Positions 22,101 through 37,100 of a stretch of 64,000 nt of DNA are shown piece by piece. The notes beneath the pieces are model-generated. The model had not been told where the DNA came from. It was given only the letters and a program-made list of their open reading frames with translations, and made no database searches. The stretch's first letter is position 1. The number at the start of each line of letters is the position of its first letter. The position numbers were made by a program, and so were the translations under genes. The DNA is from Hanleya hanleyi (lineage: Eukaryota; Mollusca; Polyplacophora; Lepidopleurida; Hanleyidae): NCBI GenBank assembly GCA_036873755.1, contig JAVTVY010012634.1, positions 459,009-523,008 on the forward strand, in the 5' to 3' direction.

Positions 22101-25100
22101 AATGATTAAATTGAAAGTCTCTAGCTGGAACGGTTTGGCTTCTTTTGCATTCACATAATCATATGGATATTTTGAGTGCCCTTGCCATGGAAACTACAAG
22201 AATCATCACAATGTACCAATAGTTAATGTGCATGTGGTTGACCACCCAACAATCCTGTATACCAGATTTAAAGTCTTTAGCTGAAAGGGTTTGGCTTCTA
22301 TCGCGATCACATCGTCATATGGACATTTTGTGTGACATTGTCATGGAAACCACAAAAATCGTCGCCATGTACTCAAATTCAATAGGCTTGTGGTTGACCA
22401 CCCAACTCTCTTGTCCACCACATTTTGAAGTCTCTGGAGGCAACGGTTTGGCTTCTAAACCGGTCACAAGTATTGTTGACGACTGATGACCGGACGTACA
22501 TGCTGATGACAGAACCCCACAGCCTAATAGGCTGAGGGGTAAAAGAGAATGCCCAGAATTACCTGTATGGTTGAACCAATGGAATCTGTCCACAAGAAAC
22601 CATGATTCCCTGAAAAATCCTGGGTCTCTATTCAGGCAATACTTGTGAAGGTTACATGCATTATCATAAATGATAATCTTTGGAGCTGCAAATAGAAAAA
22701 TACAATGAAATAGTAGTATTATAATAAATATAAATGTAGATGCTGTGAAGAATGGATTAAATTCATACAGTAAATTCATAGAGTACCAGGCAGACAACAT
22801 CAATCTATAGGACGGCTATTGCTTTGCAATCCGTCCAAAAATACAAAGGACTGAATATGGATGATATGAATCTTCATTCATGGATTAAAGGTGAAAGTGA
22901 AATGTGATGGTTGTGATAATTTTATGTATAATAAGAGTACATCAGATCAGAAAATACAGTTATTTGATGAGAAAGTTAACAGACTCATATGTGAACAAGC
23001 TGAGTAGCTAGCAGGTCCTCCGCCAAGTAGCCGTTTGAGAGCGTACAGCATATACGCTTCCAATATCTCCTTGAATATAACTTAGAAAGTGGATATATGT
23101 ATGTGTAAAGAGACTTTATCCGGAATTGTTGAAACAATTTGAGGAGGTTTGAGAAGCAGTAATAGGTAGTGTAACACTGGAACGCAAATCTGTAGTTGTA
23201 TATGGATTTGTGGATGGTGAGGTTTATAAATCGATGGGTGGAATAGTTCAAGCTACCGCGTTCACAACACAGATGGGTACAATATGGGTGAGTGAAATCC
23301 AAGGTGGTCAATGGCAGCCATCTTGGGTTGCATACTACCTCAATGAAAATCAATACCAATAAGAAGCACCTTCTCAAGTTTGAAGTCAATCAGACAAATT
23401 GTTCTCACGATACCGCGTTCACAAGATGCAGGACGGAGTCCAAGATGGTCAATTGCAGCCATATTGGATTACATACCTCAGTGAAAATCAATACCAATGA
23501 CCGTCTAACTGATGTGAAAAACCTTCCCAAGTTTGAAGTCGATTGGTCGAACTGTCGTCGAGATATCGCGTTCACAAGATGTAGGATGGACAGAATCCAA
23601 TAGGGTCTACGACAGCCATCTTGGATTACATACCTCAGTGTAAATCAATACCAATGGCCACTGATGTGAAGCACCTTCTCAAGTTTGAAGTCGATTGGTC
23701 GAATTGTTCTCGAGATATCGCGTTCACAAGATGTGGGACGGACAGAATCCAATATGGTCGATGGCGGCCATCTTGGATTACGTACCTCAGTGAAAATTAA
23801 AACCAAAGGTCGTCTAACTGATATGAAACACCTTCTCAAGTTTCAGCTGATTGGTTGAATTGTTCTCAAGGTATCACGTCCATAAGATGTGGGACGGGCG
23901 GAGGGACGGAAGGATGGACAGCTAGCATTTCGAAGTCCTCCCACCACTTCGTGGCGGAGGACAATAAAGGGTTATGCCCTTGATTTCCTACTGTCACTCT
24001 GAAAGTTATCATATATTCATGGTGATTGTTCTACATTTTATGTGATGGAGTAGCCGCCTACTATGTTGCGACTGCAGCGATTAATGGTAAGTTAAGTTAA
24101 GTAGATGAGAAAGTAACATGAAGTTTTTAACTTCAAGAAGTGAATTTAAGTGCTTGTCATTCTGATCACACCAGACTTTGCAATGTCATATTAATTCTCT
24201 GGTTTCATTGCGCCCAAAATCGTGGTTGTTTTCTGTGCGAGTCACTTTTAGCCGATCAACACATTCCATCCATATGTACATGTAGGCCCTATGTATGCTA
24301 AAATTAACATCATGTGCATAGGGCCAACTTTGAACTGTATGAGCCCTTTGCACCCTCTGAGTGTATTAAAACTTCATGCTTGCCCCCTCAAGTTTAGTGG
24401 AGTTTATTGGCGAATATAGCTATGAGTTCATTTCAGTATAACTTTGGTGAGCTAATAGTAAACTTAACACGACACCTGGCAAACTTTGTATTCCCTATTG
24501 TCAGTCATATACATAATTGGCAAAGCATGAAAACCTTCTCGGTACACAAGTGGCAAAGCATAAAAACCTTCCTGGTACATAATTGGCAAAGCATAACATG
24601 AGGCACCAGAGGTGCCAGAACCCCTCAGCCCTTTGATATTGGAGGAAAAGTTATCAGTTATATCAAAAGTGTGTGTACATGTGGCAGAGCAGTGTGATCA
24701 ACAGTTTATTGAGATGCCTTACTAAATGCCATATTGTACATGTAAGCAGCGTTTTGTTCGTTGTTTTTTTTTTTACATTTTTGCTTCTAAGTGCCCAGAA
24801 CTATATTTTATAGTAGACGACTGGTTTGTTTAACACTTGACAATTCAGCTTTCCATTAATTCTATTATCGTAATTGTCGCCAACCAACGTTTTGAGTCTT
24901 TAATTATAAAGGCAAACAACACAGCAGAAGGACGATGGATGCAAGCTACTTTATTCAGAACAGAAACCCAACTATTAAGACAAGGTTTACTGATAATTTT
25001 ATACACACCGGCCACTAAAAATCCTCCTTCCCTACCCAGATTTATTAAAACAAGCGTTCTGAGAACCCCAACATCTCGACTTGTGGGGTCATCCGCCTCG

Positions 25101-28100
25101 GGGGAGTGTTATGAGCCGGGATCCTATCTCTTAACCTGGACGATAATTTTGAACCAGTGGTAACTCCCAAAATTTTATATGTATGTACTATACTTTCCAA
25201 CTATTGTAAGAAAATGGCATTTCTTTGAGTACTGAAAAAATTTATTACATACATGAGTTATCACTGGTTCTAGATAAGCTCCCAGGTTAAGAAATAGGGC
25301 CCTGGCTCAAAACACTTCCCAAAGCTAAAAAAGCCTGGGTCATTGCACAGGCAGGCTCTGCTTTGTTTTCCAGTTTAGTGGAAGTGGCCCATTATTTCTG
25401 TGCTGATATACCAAGTAAAGTATGCTCACAGGCATTTTATGGAAAGTTGCAACAGTGTACTTACTACTGGTAGAGTCAATAATGTAATTTATGTGCGACA
25501 TATTGGTAGACACAGAAGACAAACTAAAACCAGACAATGGAGACATACGTGTGGAAAATCGAGTCCTTATTATCGTAAATGGCAGGTTTGGAGATTCCAC
25601 ATCTTCCATCAACTGGAACCCTTGACATATCCCTGAAGATAAAAATTACAAATCTGTCAGTAGGGTAACAAAAAAAAGAATTTTCAACAAGAATAAGAGC
25701 CCATATGGGCTTGAAGATACGCCCATCCAAGTAGACTTGTTATATTCATGCGAAAGTGACCTTGACCTTTGACCTTGAGCTTAACCAAGTGACCTTGACC
25801 ATATACATCATGACAGTCCTCATAGTCTCAACATATGAGCACATTTCCGACTAAAGTAACCGTGTCCATATGGTTCATGTCAAGTGACCCTGTCCACAAA
25901 TTGAATAGGGTTCTTCATTGCCCCATGACTAAAGTATGACCCAAGTCTGAAACTGAGTTATCGCAAGGACATCGTCTTATGCGCATATAAAAGAGCATCA
26001 TGGACAGCCTCTCAGCTAAAAACCCATCCATGCCAAGGAAACAACAACAAATACTGTGCAAGAATTAACTGGGGACAGGTCAAAACATTTCCATATTAAA
26101 AATGAGGCAGAGGTGCTGAAACCCCTCAGTCTCCGGAAGACATCTGAGAGAGCTGATAAGAAAACACTGGGCAAAATGAAGGATGAAACAACGGGTGTAC
26201 CCATAGAAGAAGGCTGGAAAAAGTGGGCCGGATGGACAGACAGACAGACGTGATCCTCAAGAACAAAACCGGCAAAACACACACCTACAGACCCTATACT
26301 TTATTGCTGTGAAGTTTCATGGACCTGTCAGATGGATAGACAGGCCGATAAAATACCCCTCAGTCTATCTGAGCTGACGGGTAAAACGAGACACAAAATA
26401 ATTGGAATACATGTAATCAGTTTCTGATTAGTTTTTTTCTAATGCATGCCATGTTTCTACATTCGAAAAGTTACTTGAAAAGTCGACCATAGAGGTCCAT
26501 GTCCCCCGCTAGCAGCACAAGTATGGTGCATTACATTCACTATAACTGTCGCTGCTGCTGCTAGGGAAATGGACCTCAATGGTCGATATTTTTTCGATCA
26601 ACATTGTTTGGTTGATGATATCTCATATCATTGATGATATCTCATATCATTGATGAAAAGTATGATTTTGAAAATGGTGATATCTCTGATGAGTTTTCGA
26701 GTTATTGCCGGGACAAGATTCAACTCTTTAACATAATCCAATATAGCAGATGGCACCCATATTGGATTATGCCCGTCCATGAAACAGAATACCAACCGTC
26801 CTCTCACCAATGTCAATGCTCTCCCCAAGTTTGAAGTAGATGGGTTGAATCGTTCTAGAGCTAGGGTAATTTCCCTATTAATTCACCTTCCAAATTTAAT
26901 TCGAAAACGGCCGATTTTTCTGCTGTCGTGATTTTGTCCATCCTAATAAAAAGAACACGGGAGCATTTTCAATATCCGTGAAACAATAAATTCGAACACT
27001 CCCGTTTTCGCCACAGAGTTCGTGCCGATGAAAGTAAAGTGAATATGTTCCTAGAATCTCGTATAGTATATCGGCGTATGCTATTATTTATAAGCGCAGA
27101 GAAACAACAGGGAATGGTACAATATAATCAGACTGAATTACTATTACTTACAGTCTATAAGGAAAAAAATTTCATTCAATTAGCTCCGCAGTCCTGTAAT
27201 TTTATCCTAAGTTGATCGCGTTTGCCGCAGTCGGGAAAAATATATACCCCCGCACGTGGTCGAGTGTCTGCACACGGCCCGCTATTGAATCATTCTTCAG
27301 TTTCCAGCGTTCGTATATCAAATATCTTTCTTTAAACCAGCATTCCTTCATTTGAAAAACACTGTGAATATTTTCCAAGAAGGCAGAACTGCGTGCGAAT
27401 GAATTATGTTTGAACGGAACATAAAAATCACCAACAACGGTGGTCGACGTGACACGGTCTCGGGAAATTTTCATGGCGCTCCTTTTCTGTTCAAGTCTTT
27501 ACGGTGATTCATCGTCCCTCATTAATTCATGGCCAGAATGAAAAGTCGGTCAGATAACGAAAGTTTCAACCACTTCTCCGCAAACTTTTAACCAAATTAC
27601 TGAGCTGGTGTAACTTGACTACAATTGTTTTAGAAACGACACTAAAGTCAAAACGCACATGTCGTGCTTTTAGGCGTATCACCTCTTTGCACTGGAATGG
27701 GACAAGCCGTTTCAACTCTTGACCTTGCAAATTCCCGCCAAGTTTGTTTACTTTAAGCTTTACTATGATGATTTCATTGGCTGAGAACTGTAAGCGGGTC
27801 GCAAATTACCTTTTCTGGGGCGAGCACATGATCTTATTGTGTCACTCAAAATAGACTCGTCCATGCCAGACTGCACATGGTTCCACGTGCACAGTCAAAA
27901 TATAATTAGGTGAGGGGTCCCAGATATTACATCAGACCACGTGCGGTCTGTAAATAGACTAGGATTTTCCCATGTCTGTTTTTCGTCGACATTATTCTCT
28001 GTCATTATTTCCTGTACATTTTCGGCCTGCTCGGATTTCGCTGCCTGATAAACTAAACACAAAATTACTTCGGCGACTAAACACTTCATGTAACAAAAAT

Positions 28101-31100
28101 TCAAACTCTGATTTGTTCAAATATAGTTATCATAAAGACTTACTCTTTCCGGTTTTGTTAAAAATTTTATTGTGAATGAAAATATTTCTTATGAATACCC
28201 ACAAACTTACCAAAATTCCAGCAATCAAAAATTCTTTGGAATTACACCGTGCATTATCACACTAAGAATCAAAACATCGTTATCGCCATTCCATTACTCT
28301 ATATGCTAAACAAATTTGAGAAACATTTAAATGGCATTAGGTAAAGTTTCTGAGATGAGAACTTACCAGTAGCTAATTAATATTCAGAACGATATCATAC
28401 TTCGACCTATACTTTTAGTAAACAGTTACAGTACTGGTACCGTAATAGATCATGTAGATATTCTCATACTTGAAACAAACCAATCGAAACGTGTATTGCC
28501 GACTGACACTCGGTTCTCTTGTACAATCCGCCGTTAATTCTACATTAATTTCGTGTCATAGGTCCGGGATATTTATTCAAGTCCTGGATGGTGTGTGTAA
28601 AATCATGCACAGTGAAGACCAAATGCCTATGACAGTCCGCTAATCTGTCTAAAACTTCGTGATACAATCCTACACAAATTTGCCGTTGGTTCATTTTCAG
28701 GGTTCACAACAACAACGTCGACATACCAAACGACTCGAACATGGAATACTCTCAATATGTGTATAGTTTTATATTTCCAGAATATTCATTCAATTCCATG
28801 TCAGTTAGGTTTCATAATATAGATCATAGCTAATACTGAACAAAAAGGAAGGAATACGTTCAATGTTTTGGCATACTTTTACGATGTTATTATGGACGCG
28901 AATTTACGGGCGTCAGCTCAAAAATCTGCATGATCGTGCTGAACTTGTCACTCGATAAATATGCTTGACTTCCTCGAATAAAATTAGACGCCTTTATCAG
29001 GGTAGAGGAGATTTTCTGACATCATACACTGCATTTTATGGAAACTATGATGAGATCTCAAAGTTAATACACGGTAATAAATACGATCACTACGACCACG
29101 GCGAAGCCGTCCGCCATTTTGGATTCTCCGTGGAAGTCGGCGCGACATTTAATTCGAACACTCGCGTTTTTCTAGAATTCGCTCAACAAATAATTCGAAA
29201 GTAACCAATTTTTGGAGTGGTGAGTTTCATCACTACATCGCGAATTAATAGGGAAATTACCGTATTGTCCGGTCAAGATGAAACTGCTGATCCAAGATGG
29301 CTGATGGCGACCATTTCGGATTACACTGGTAACTGAAAAGCAATCCCAACTGTCCTCCCATCGATGTCAAGCCACTCTCCTAGTTTTAAGTCGATCAGTT
29401 GAATCATTCTAGACTTGTTGTCCGGACAAGGTCCAGCTGCCTAAAATCCAATATGGCTGATGGTGGCCATATTTGATTATGCATGTTCATGAAACATAAT
29501 CCCAACCGTCCTCTCACTGATCTGGAGACACTCTCCATGTTTGAAGTAGATCAGTTGAATCGTACTCAAGTTATTGTCCGGACAAGATTAAACTGCTTTA
29601 AATCCAATAAAATCCAATATGGCTGATGGTGGCAATATTGAATTAAGCACGTGCTTGAAAAACAATCCCAATCGTCCTCTCAGTAATAACAAGGCACTAC
29701 CCAGGTGTGAAGTAGGTCAGTTGAATCGTTCCAGTTATTGTACGGACAAGATCCAACTGTTTAAAACTCGATATGGCTGACGGTGGTCATATTGGATTAT
29801 GCACATTGCTGAAAAACAATCCCAACCTGTTACTGTTCCAACAATTCAACCAACTCAAAATTTCCATAAATGTATAATATATGATCAGCAACCTTTCTCT
29901 TTTTACTGAAATTTGGTACACTAAACATTAAATTATCTTACCATGTTTACAAGAAATTGTAAACAACCCTGGAGATAAAGTAGGATGGGATGACCCTTTC
30001 TTACGGCACCTTTCTTCTGTCTCCTTCTTATGTTCATCAAGGATGAAATTGCCTCTGTGACATCTCACTGGCAATGTAGGAAAGAATCCCAAACTGCTTT
30101 GACAGCAGGAGCAGTTTTCTTCTGGGCCCATTGCAGGAAGATTGTGAACCTCTGTCAATTGATTTTCATCAACAACGAATGGTTTCTTTGCCTTCTCTAG
30201 TAGCTCTGATATGACAGGCTTCAAGACCTCTGGAATCATGTCTCCCCCCAAGTCTGACAACATTTTTGCTAGTATAGGCAGTTTTTCTGTCAAAATGATA
30301 AGGTCTGCTGCATTTTGACGATATCTCTCACCAGCGACAATCCTGCTCAGCAAATCAAAAACTGCTTCATCGTAATGGATGCTTCCACAAACGGCATAAG
30401 CACTGGACAACATCTTGAAGAAGGTGTTGAACACTGGAGGACATGTTGTATTGGAGCCATCTGCTGCTAGCTGCGTGAACAATTGTACCAATGCAGGTTG
30501 GTACAGCTTGATACCTGCCATCAGTTCCTTGGCCTCATCTTCATCCAATCCACTGGCTGTATATTTCTTCAGGAGTTGTCTGGTCTTCTGATTTGAGATG
30601 AAGACTCTTGTATTGTGACTAGTAATAAAAATAAGTGGCAACATATTACACTTCAAAGCATGCCTGTCCAAACTGAGAAGATAACATCAAAATGAGGCAA
30701 CAGAGTTCTTGAATTAATTTGACTCCATTCCACATTTAGAAGCTTGTAAAAGGAAATCTTGGCATTTCTTAGTTACTAAACATTTAATCCTTTTTTCTGA
30801 GGTTCACAATGAAGAACAGCTTGCAGCATTCAACACATTATAATTTCTTGCTTTTCTGCTCAATGTGACCATGACTTGAGAAATGCCAGTGAAAATGTGA
30901 AGCTGCACACCTGAAACCTCTCGACTCTGGATGCCAGTCATTCATCATTTATCAAATTTGAACTGCACTACTTTGATGATATCAGGAATATCTCTATCAG
31001 TCAAGTGAGAAAGACACAGATTATTAAGAATTTTGCAATTAAAAATGCCCTAAGGTTTCCGTCCAATCAGAGAAACTGACAGTCATTAGCTTTCTCAGAT

Positions 31101-34100
31101 TGATGTATCGATGATGTATCTCATATTGAAATATTGAACACTTCAATGGTATCAGAGAAATACATCCTTACTGTTTGTACATAAAATATATAGATCATTT
31201 TGCATAAAATATAGATGGTCATCTATCCTTCCTGCCAATCAGAGGAACTCATGTGGTCATTCACTGTAGGTTTCTTCGCCCAACCAGGAAACTGGTTCAG
31301 TTATTACTTAAAAGTCTCTTGATGTATAAATGATCTATACCAAGTTTCACAATGAACAGCAGAATGGTATCCAAGATAGACAATGCTGATGGTTTCCGCC
31401 CATTCGGGTCCAGATTCAATAGCTCCTGGGTCACGAGCATCTGAATGTGCACTCAAAGTTTGATGTACATATAGGGCATGTCATTCATAAGACAGTAGTA
31501 TGTTGGAAACGAGAAAGCCGTGATGGACTGACAGAAAGATGGCCATACGAGACAACAATACCTGTCAAAACTGACCTACGTCATATTTCATACTTCAAAT
31601 TTAATATCAACAGTGTGGTTCTCTATATTCTATATATATATTAAGTTTGGAATGGATTAATCCATAACTTATAATTGATAAAAAAATCAGATAAGCTCGA
31701 GTTGACAGGACAGACAGATGAATGGACTGACAATCAGCTTAAAATATGCTCTCAAAAATGACTTTTGACTCAAAAGCTAAGAGTAAGGACATGAGACACA
31801 TGTATCATTTCGGTTCAAAAGCGTGCAGTTCTAGCCAAATTTGCCCCTGAATAGGCACTATTCAGACAAAATAAAGAGGGGCAGGGTCTGATCTTCGGGT
31901 TAAAAAAATAGCCTGGATTAGGCTATGTTAAGTGACCTTGGCCTCTGACTTTGACCTGTCAACTTTGACCTCTGCTAATTGTGCTCAATGATCTCAAAAT
32001 AATGAATAAATGCACAGAAATCAGATTTTAATTATTTTCAAGCCAAGTGACATCACCCTTCGCCTTGGTCAACCATCAATGAACATGATTCTTTATTCTT
32101 TGAGCAAGGTTTACCAAAGTTTGGACATTGTGATCAAAACATATATTTTTCTCGATTTTGAAGAATATTTTCAGGACATTTCTTCAAACACTGCATTACT
32201 GTGACTGTATGCCTCTGCATGCAGCTGATGTATATCAAAAGCAGCATCATCCAGATATGGATTCTGCATGAAAGTATCAGGAGACTACGGAGAACAGCTG
32301 TCTCTCTGGGGAAAACAATTGTTTCATATGAAGGAATGATCCTATATACATAGGCCCAATCTGATGGTAATTCTGAGAAAAGATATCATGTCTACAATGA
32401 CGTTACTCGGCTGTAACCTCGTTTTGGGAATCAAAGTCCTGTCAATTTACATTGGACAGAATTTATCGCCTCCCCATGTCATATCATACTTTATTTGTCT
32501 AATGACTTTATCCCTCATGTTGCCAACATAGGATTAGTTCATGCTGCCAGTGTAGGTTTAGTATAGGAACCCAGGGCCGTCAGTAGGATTTTCAAAGGGG
32601 GAGGGTGCGAATGTTTTCAATTTTGCATTCCTTACCACCCCCCCCCTTTTCATCTTAGCGTATATTTAAGGCTAATGTAGGGTTTGATATCTTACATATT
32701 CTCATATTTCGAACTGCCCACTTCAGCTAAAACAATAAAAAATAAAAACAAAAGAACTGCCGGTGGAAGGAATTCTTGATTTGGGCAGCCGGGAAAGCTT
32801 TCTGAGTGGTTTCTGGTGATTATAATCACTCTGCAATGAACTGTATTTTTAGTTCTTTTTTAAACATTCTAACATGAAAAGCAATCGATGGTGGCTTCCT
32901 GCGATGATTTTTTTTCTTTTTATAGCCATTGTGTAGAGGTAAATGATATAATTCGTATGGGCAATGGGGTGTATTAAATTATTGTTATGGAAAGATCGTT
33001 GTAGCAGTAGCACCATCAACATTCATAATTTAAAAGCATAACTGACTATTCTGCAGGTGCTGCATTTGCATCATTGGTGCATATCATCTTGTATACATAG
33101 CAAGTAAACCAGGTTGAGATAAAAGTCGCCAACCAATTTGTAAACAATGAGAACAGACTAAACAGATCTTTGATTGTTTTAAGCGATATTAGGCACTTTA
33201 GTATATGAGTGCTTGTAGCTGACACCGATTTACAGTTATCATTTGTATAACTGGTCATGTTAATAGCGGTAAATTATTTGATGGACAAGGCACGTAAGAA
33301 AAAAAGTGTGAGAAAACCGTCTTTCCCATCCGTCCATATAGTTAGGGGCCTACTCGCGGAGATTTACCTGGAGATGAGAGTATTTATGGCAAATTGTGTG
33401 TTTTGATGCGAGAACTGAAATGAAACCCAAATAGTCTTTGATATATGTCAAATTGCATGGGTGGTCAGGGTGTGACAGTAATATCCCAGTCAAGTAAATT
33501 AGCTTTATCACCTAGCCCGAAGTGTCGGACCACTGCATCCAACGTGGATGCAACTTGGCAAAAATGTCCACAGCTAATCCGTCCAAGTGCCACTGATATT
33601 TCAAAATGCACGGGCATGAGCGCTTACCCCGTCAAATGCTGTTCCGTCACAGATGCTTTCATGTACGTACTCGGTCTCCTTGGCATACTGGCATTCCGCT
33701 CACATTCTGAAGATGTTGCGGGGATGCTAGCAAATATTGGCGGGAAATAACCACTTGACTATGTTATGTTTACTGGCCTATGCGATTATACTGTGACAAG
33801 TAAATTTAATTTTATGTCATTTAAAATTGAATACCAAAGAAGAAAAATTTACCGCAGGCAAAAAGGGGGGTGCGTTCGCACCAAACGCATCGTGGGTAGC
33901 AATGGCCCTAGGACCACTGCCGGCAACAAACAGGGCCTCACGTCGGCGCAGCAACTCAAATGCTGCTCGAGTAGGTTTAGCTGTAAGGACCACTGATGTG
34001 CCATCTGGAACTAGTTGGTTACACAAGAACATGGTCTCTGTTACCATGTATACAGGAATAAATGTAGAGAATCAGCCTGCTGAGAATTTTAGGACAAAAA

Positions 34101-37100
34101 TAATATTCCATCTCATCAATAAGATGTGCACACCTTCAAACCACATTAAACTCAGCTTCAAAACACTTGCTATGCCTTGCAGCCTTGCAGTAAGCAGAGG
34201 CTTAAAAACATTCAAATAGAACATATAAATACTTATCTTCCATCCAATGCCTTTTTGCACATTGACTGACAGGTAGACTTCCTACCAGGAAAATTGATTT
34301 TCTTCATACCCAGTGTCACACCATCCATTATCACTGTGTTTGGTGAGTCTCCACATTCTGGACAACCAAAGGCTTCAGCATAATCTATGTCAAGCAGTGA
34401 CAGAAAGGCATACCAGGCATATCTGAATCTACAAAGGAAGTTGACAATGTTACAAACATTCCCGTACAACTAAACTCAAGAAAAAGCAATCAGAGATCGC
34501 TGAATGTATGCCCTTCAGACAGAGGAACTAGCTGATGACAATACCTTTGAAAACTGTCATTACAAAAACTGAACAACTACAATATATAAGCAAGCTTGTG
34601 ACTAAATTTGAACGGAGATAAGAATGTGTTATAGAGCAGACTGATGATAATATCCCTGAAAATTGGTCACACGGGAGCAAAGCTAGAACAGTGTACACCT
34701 CCAAATATATTAGCAAGCATGTTTCCAAATTCCAGAATCCCACCATCAAACGCGACCGAGATATCGCCAAAAGCGATTTATACATGAAAATGCCTTCGTC
34801 CCCCCTCTAGTTAGAGGGAGAGGGCGAGTGAGAGTCTACAATGGTCATTACTACATCCAGTGCAGCTTTGCTGATTTCTCCTGAACAACACAGAATTTAT
34901 TCCTAAAACTTGAATTTGAATATGAGCACTATTCAATTCAAACAGATTCTGATAATATTTGTGCAAGTATTTGATGATTAACTTATGCTATCATATAACA
35001 TTGAACTGCGGAGTTGTGGCCTGCCATGAACGTAGTGAAACTGTGAATTTTGCAATATTTAACCGAACAATAACACTGCAGCAGTATTTAAAAATCTATA
35101 TTCATATTCGTCCAAAAAAAAGAAAATATTTGTTGTTAAAATGATTTCCCATCATATTTCCTGGCAGTTTTGGCGCAATTAGATTTGTACTATGATAATT
35201 TCGATTCTGCATCATTGCTCAACATCATTACAATAAGTCAACACCAGTGTCCCTGGCATACCACATACATGTGGTCGGAAACTTTGCAGTTATGTATTCC
35301 TCGTATTCGAATTATCTTAAAGATGAAGTTTTTAGATTTTATTCAGCATTGTCAGAGAGAAATCAGCTCCACTAGGTGTACTAATTATCCTCATCGTAAA
35401 GACAGAGAATCAAGGTTATCTCCCCCTTAAAGGAGAACTCGACTGAATGTGTTATCCCTTCTACATACGATGTTTCACAGAAATAAATTATTTATTTAGA
35501 TAGTTCAGAGCTTTTTCATTTCATGCTAACTCATTGCAGGGCACCGCCATTAGAAAGGTCAGTTGAGAAACAAGGGCGTCAGAATTGAGTTGGAGTAACT
35601 TTAGCGTTATGGCCAAGTTCACATGACACTGCCGATGACATTGCCTCCCTGACATCACATGCAACGAAAATGACTTCAATAGCCACAGAAACTGGCTTTC
35701 ATGTACAATCATGGCGGCGCCCTACAGCAACTGTTTGTGAAGTAAAAACACTCCAACTGAAACTATAATATGAAATGGCTGTATTTTTAAATGACATTGA
35801 GTCAAGTTCTCCTTTAACAGTATTGGCCCTACTCATATATTAACAGGGTCATGTCAAGTCTCGCAACTCATCAAAAGTTGAGAAGAAACACTCTTAATCT
35901 CCTTTAAAAGTAACAAAAGGATAGGGGCACCTTGCAAAGATGTTTAATTTTGTGCTTTCTGTATTGTTTCTGCAACAACACATTTCTGAAAGGTATCAAA
36001 CTTCACAATTAACTAGACTATAATTAATTTTTATTTGTCATCATCTGGTGGTTACGTAATTACGCTTTGCGGCATAACACTGCTTCAGAAATGTGTTTGT
36101 GCGAGTTGAAGTTAACATCGCATTATTAATATTACAGCAACAGAGGGATAACTATTTTCACAACACCGACAAATTATTTACTTTGCTATAAAGACATCAC
36201 TATTGGAAATTCTCACCTTACTATTTGTGGTGGCACAACATTTTCAACCAAACTTACATTGCCATAAAACAATTCTGCAACAATGTATGTTACAGATATG
36301 TATGTTACAGATATGTAGTTTTCATGTTGATTCATGACATTCTGTACTTCCATTTTGATATTTTCCAATGTAATTAGTGTAATATTAATTATATATTAAA
36401 ATCACAATTGGAAACATCAACATAGTCAAAGACAGTATTCGTCATAAACTGTGAAAATGTAAGCTGATATTTTCAATGTTGAAACAAATACTGCTCAAGG
36501 TAGTAATCTCAACTATCTGTCTCACCTATAGTAGGACAACTGTTCTTTGAAATGGCTATTCCCACTCTCAAGTTGACGCCAAACCCATTCTTTATAGAAG
36601 GCAATCATTGTTGTGCTGGAAATATATATGGGAAACCATAAAGATAACCCAAGCTGGACTATAACTTGCTAATGTATGCCTTAAGTGTGTTACTGCAGAA
36701 ACATTGTACATGTACATACCTTTTACCAACTCGCTCAAAGATTTATTCATTCTTCGTTAATCAATGTAATTATAATTATTATAAAAAATTATATTATTAC
36801 ATGTATCTTACAATGAATAGCGAATATAAAAAGTTCATAACTGATTATCTCCAGAAATAACAGCAAGAGAGAAAAAATAATTTGAGGTTGGCAAACTTTG
36901 GAGAAGTTTCACAGTAAAATCTGGAAGCAAAAAAAAAACAAGGAATCCATCAGTTTACTCCATGTTTGGCTGATATACTCTGAAAAAGACAAAACAAATG
37001 TATGTGTGAAGCTCACCCTTCTGTGACAAACTGCTTCATGTAAGACCGCATAACAGAATGGGAAACTAAGTAGGCACCCATGTGCAATATCTGGTCTGAT

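Noticed and set aside
22315..22803. 162-codon minus ORF as a single exon
   Set aside because: Only 22685-22563 is coding by splice sites and family match. The rest is intron and minisatellite read-through.
30618..30671. ATG-like start (about 30671) for a separate 247-residue gene
   Set aside because: The segment is an internal exon. An acceptor at 30619 or 30673 and family continuity with flanking exons explain it better.
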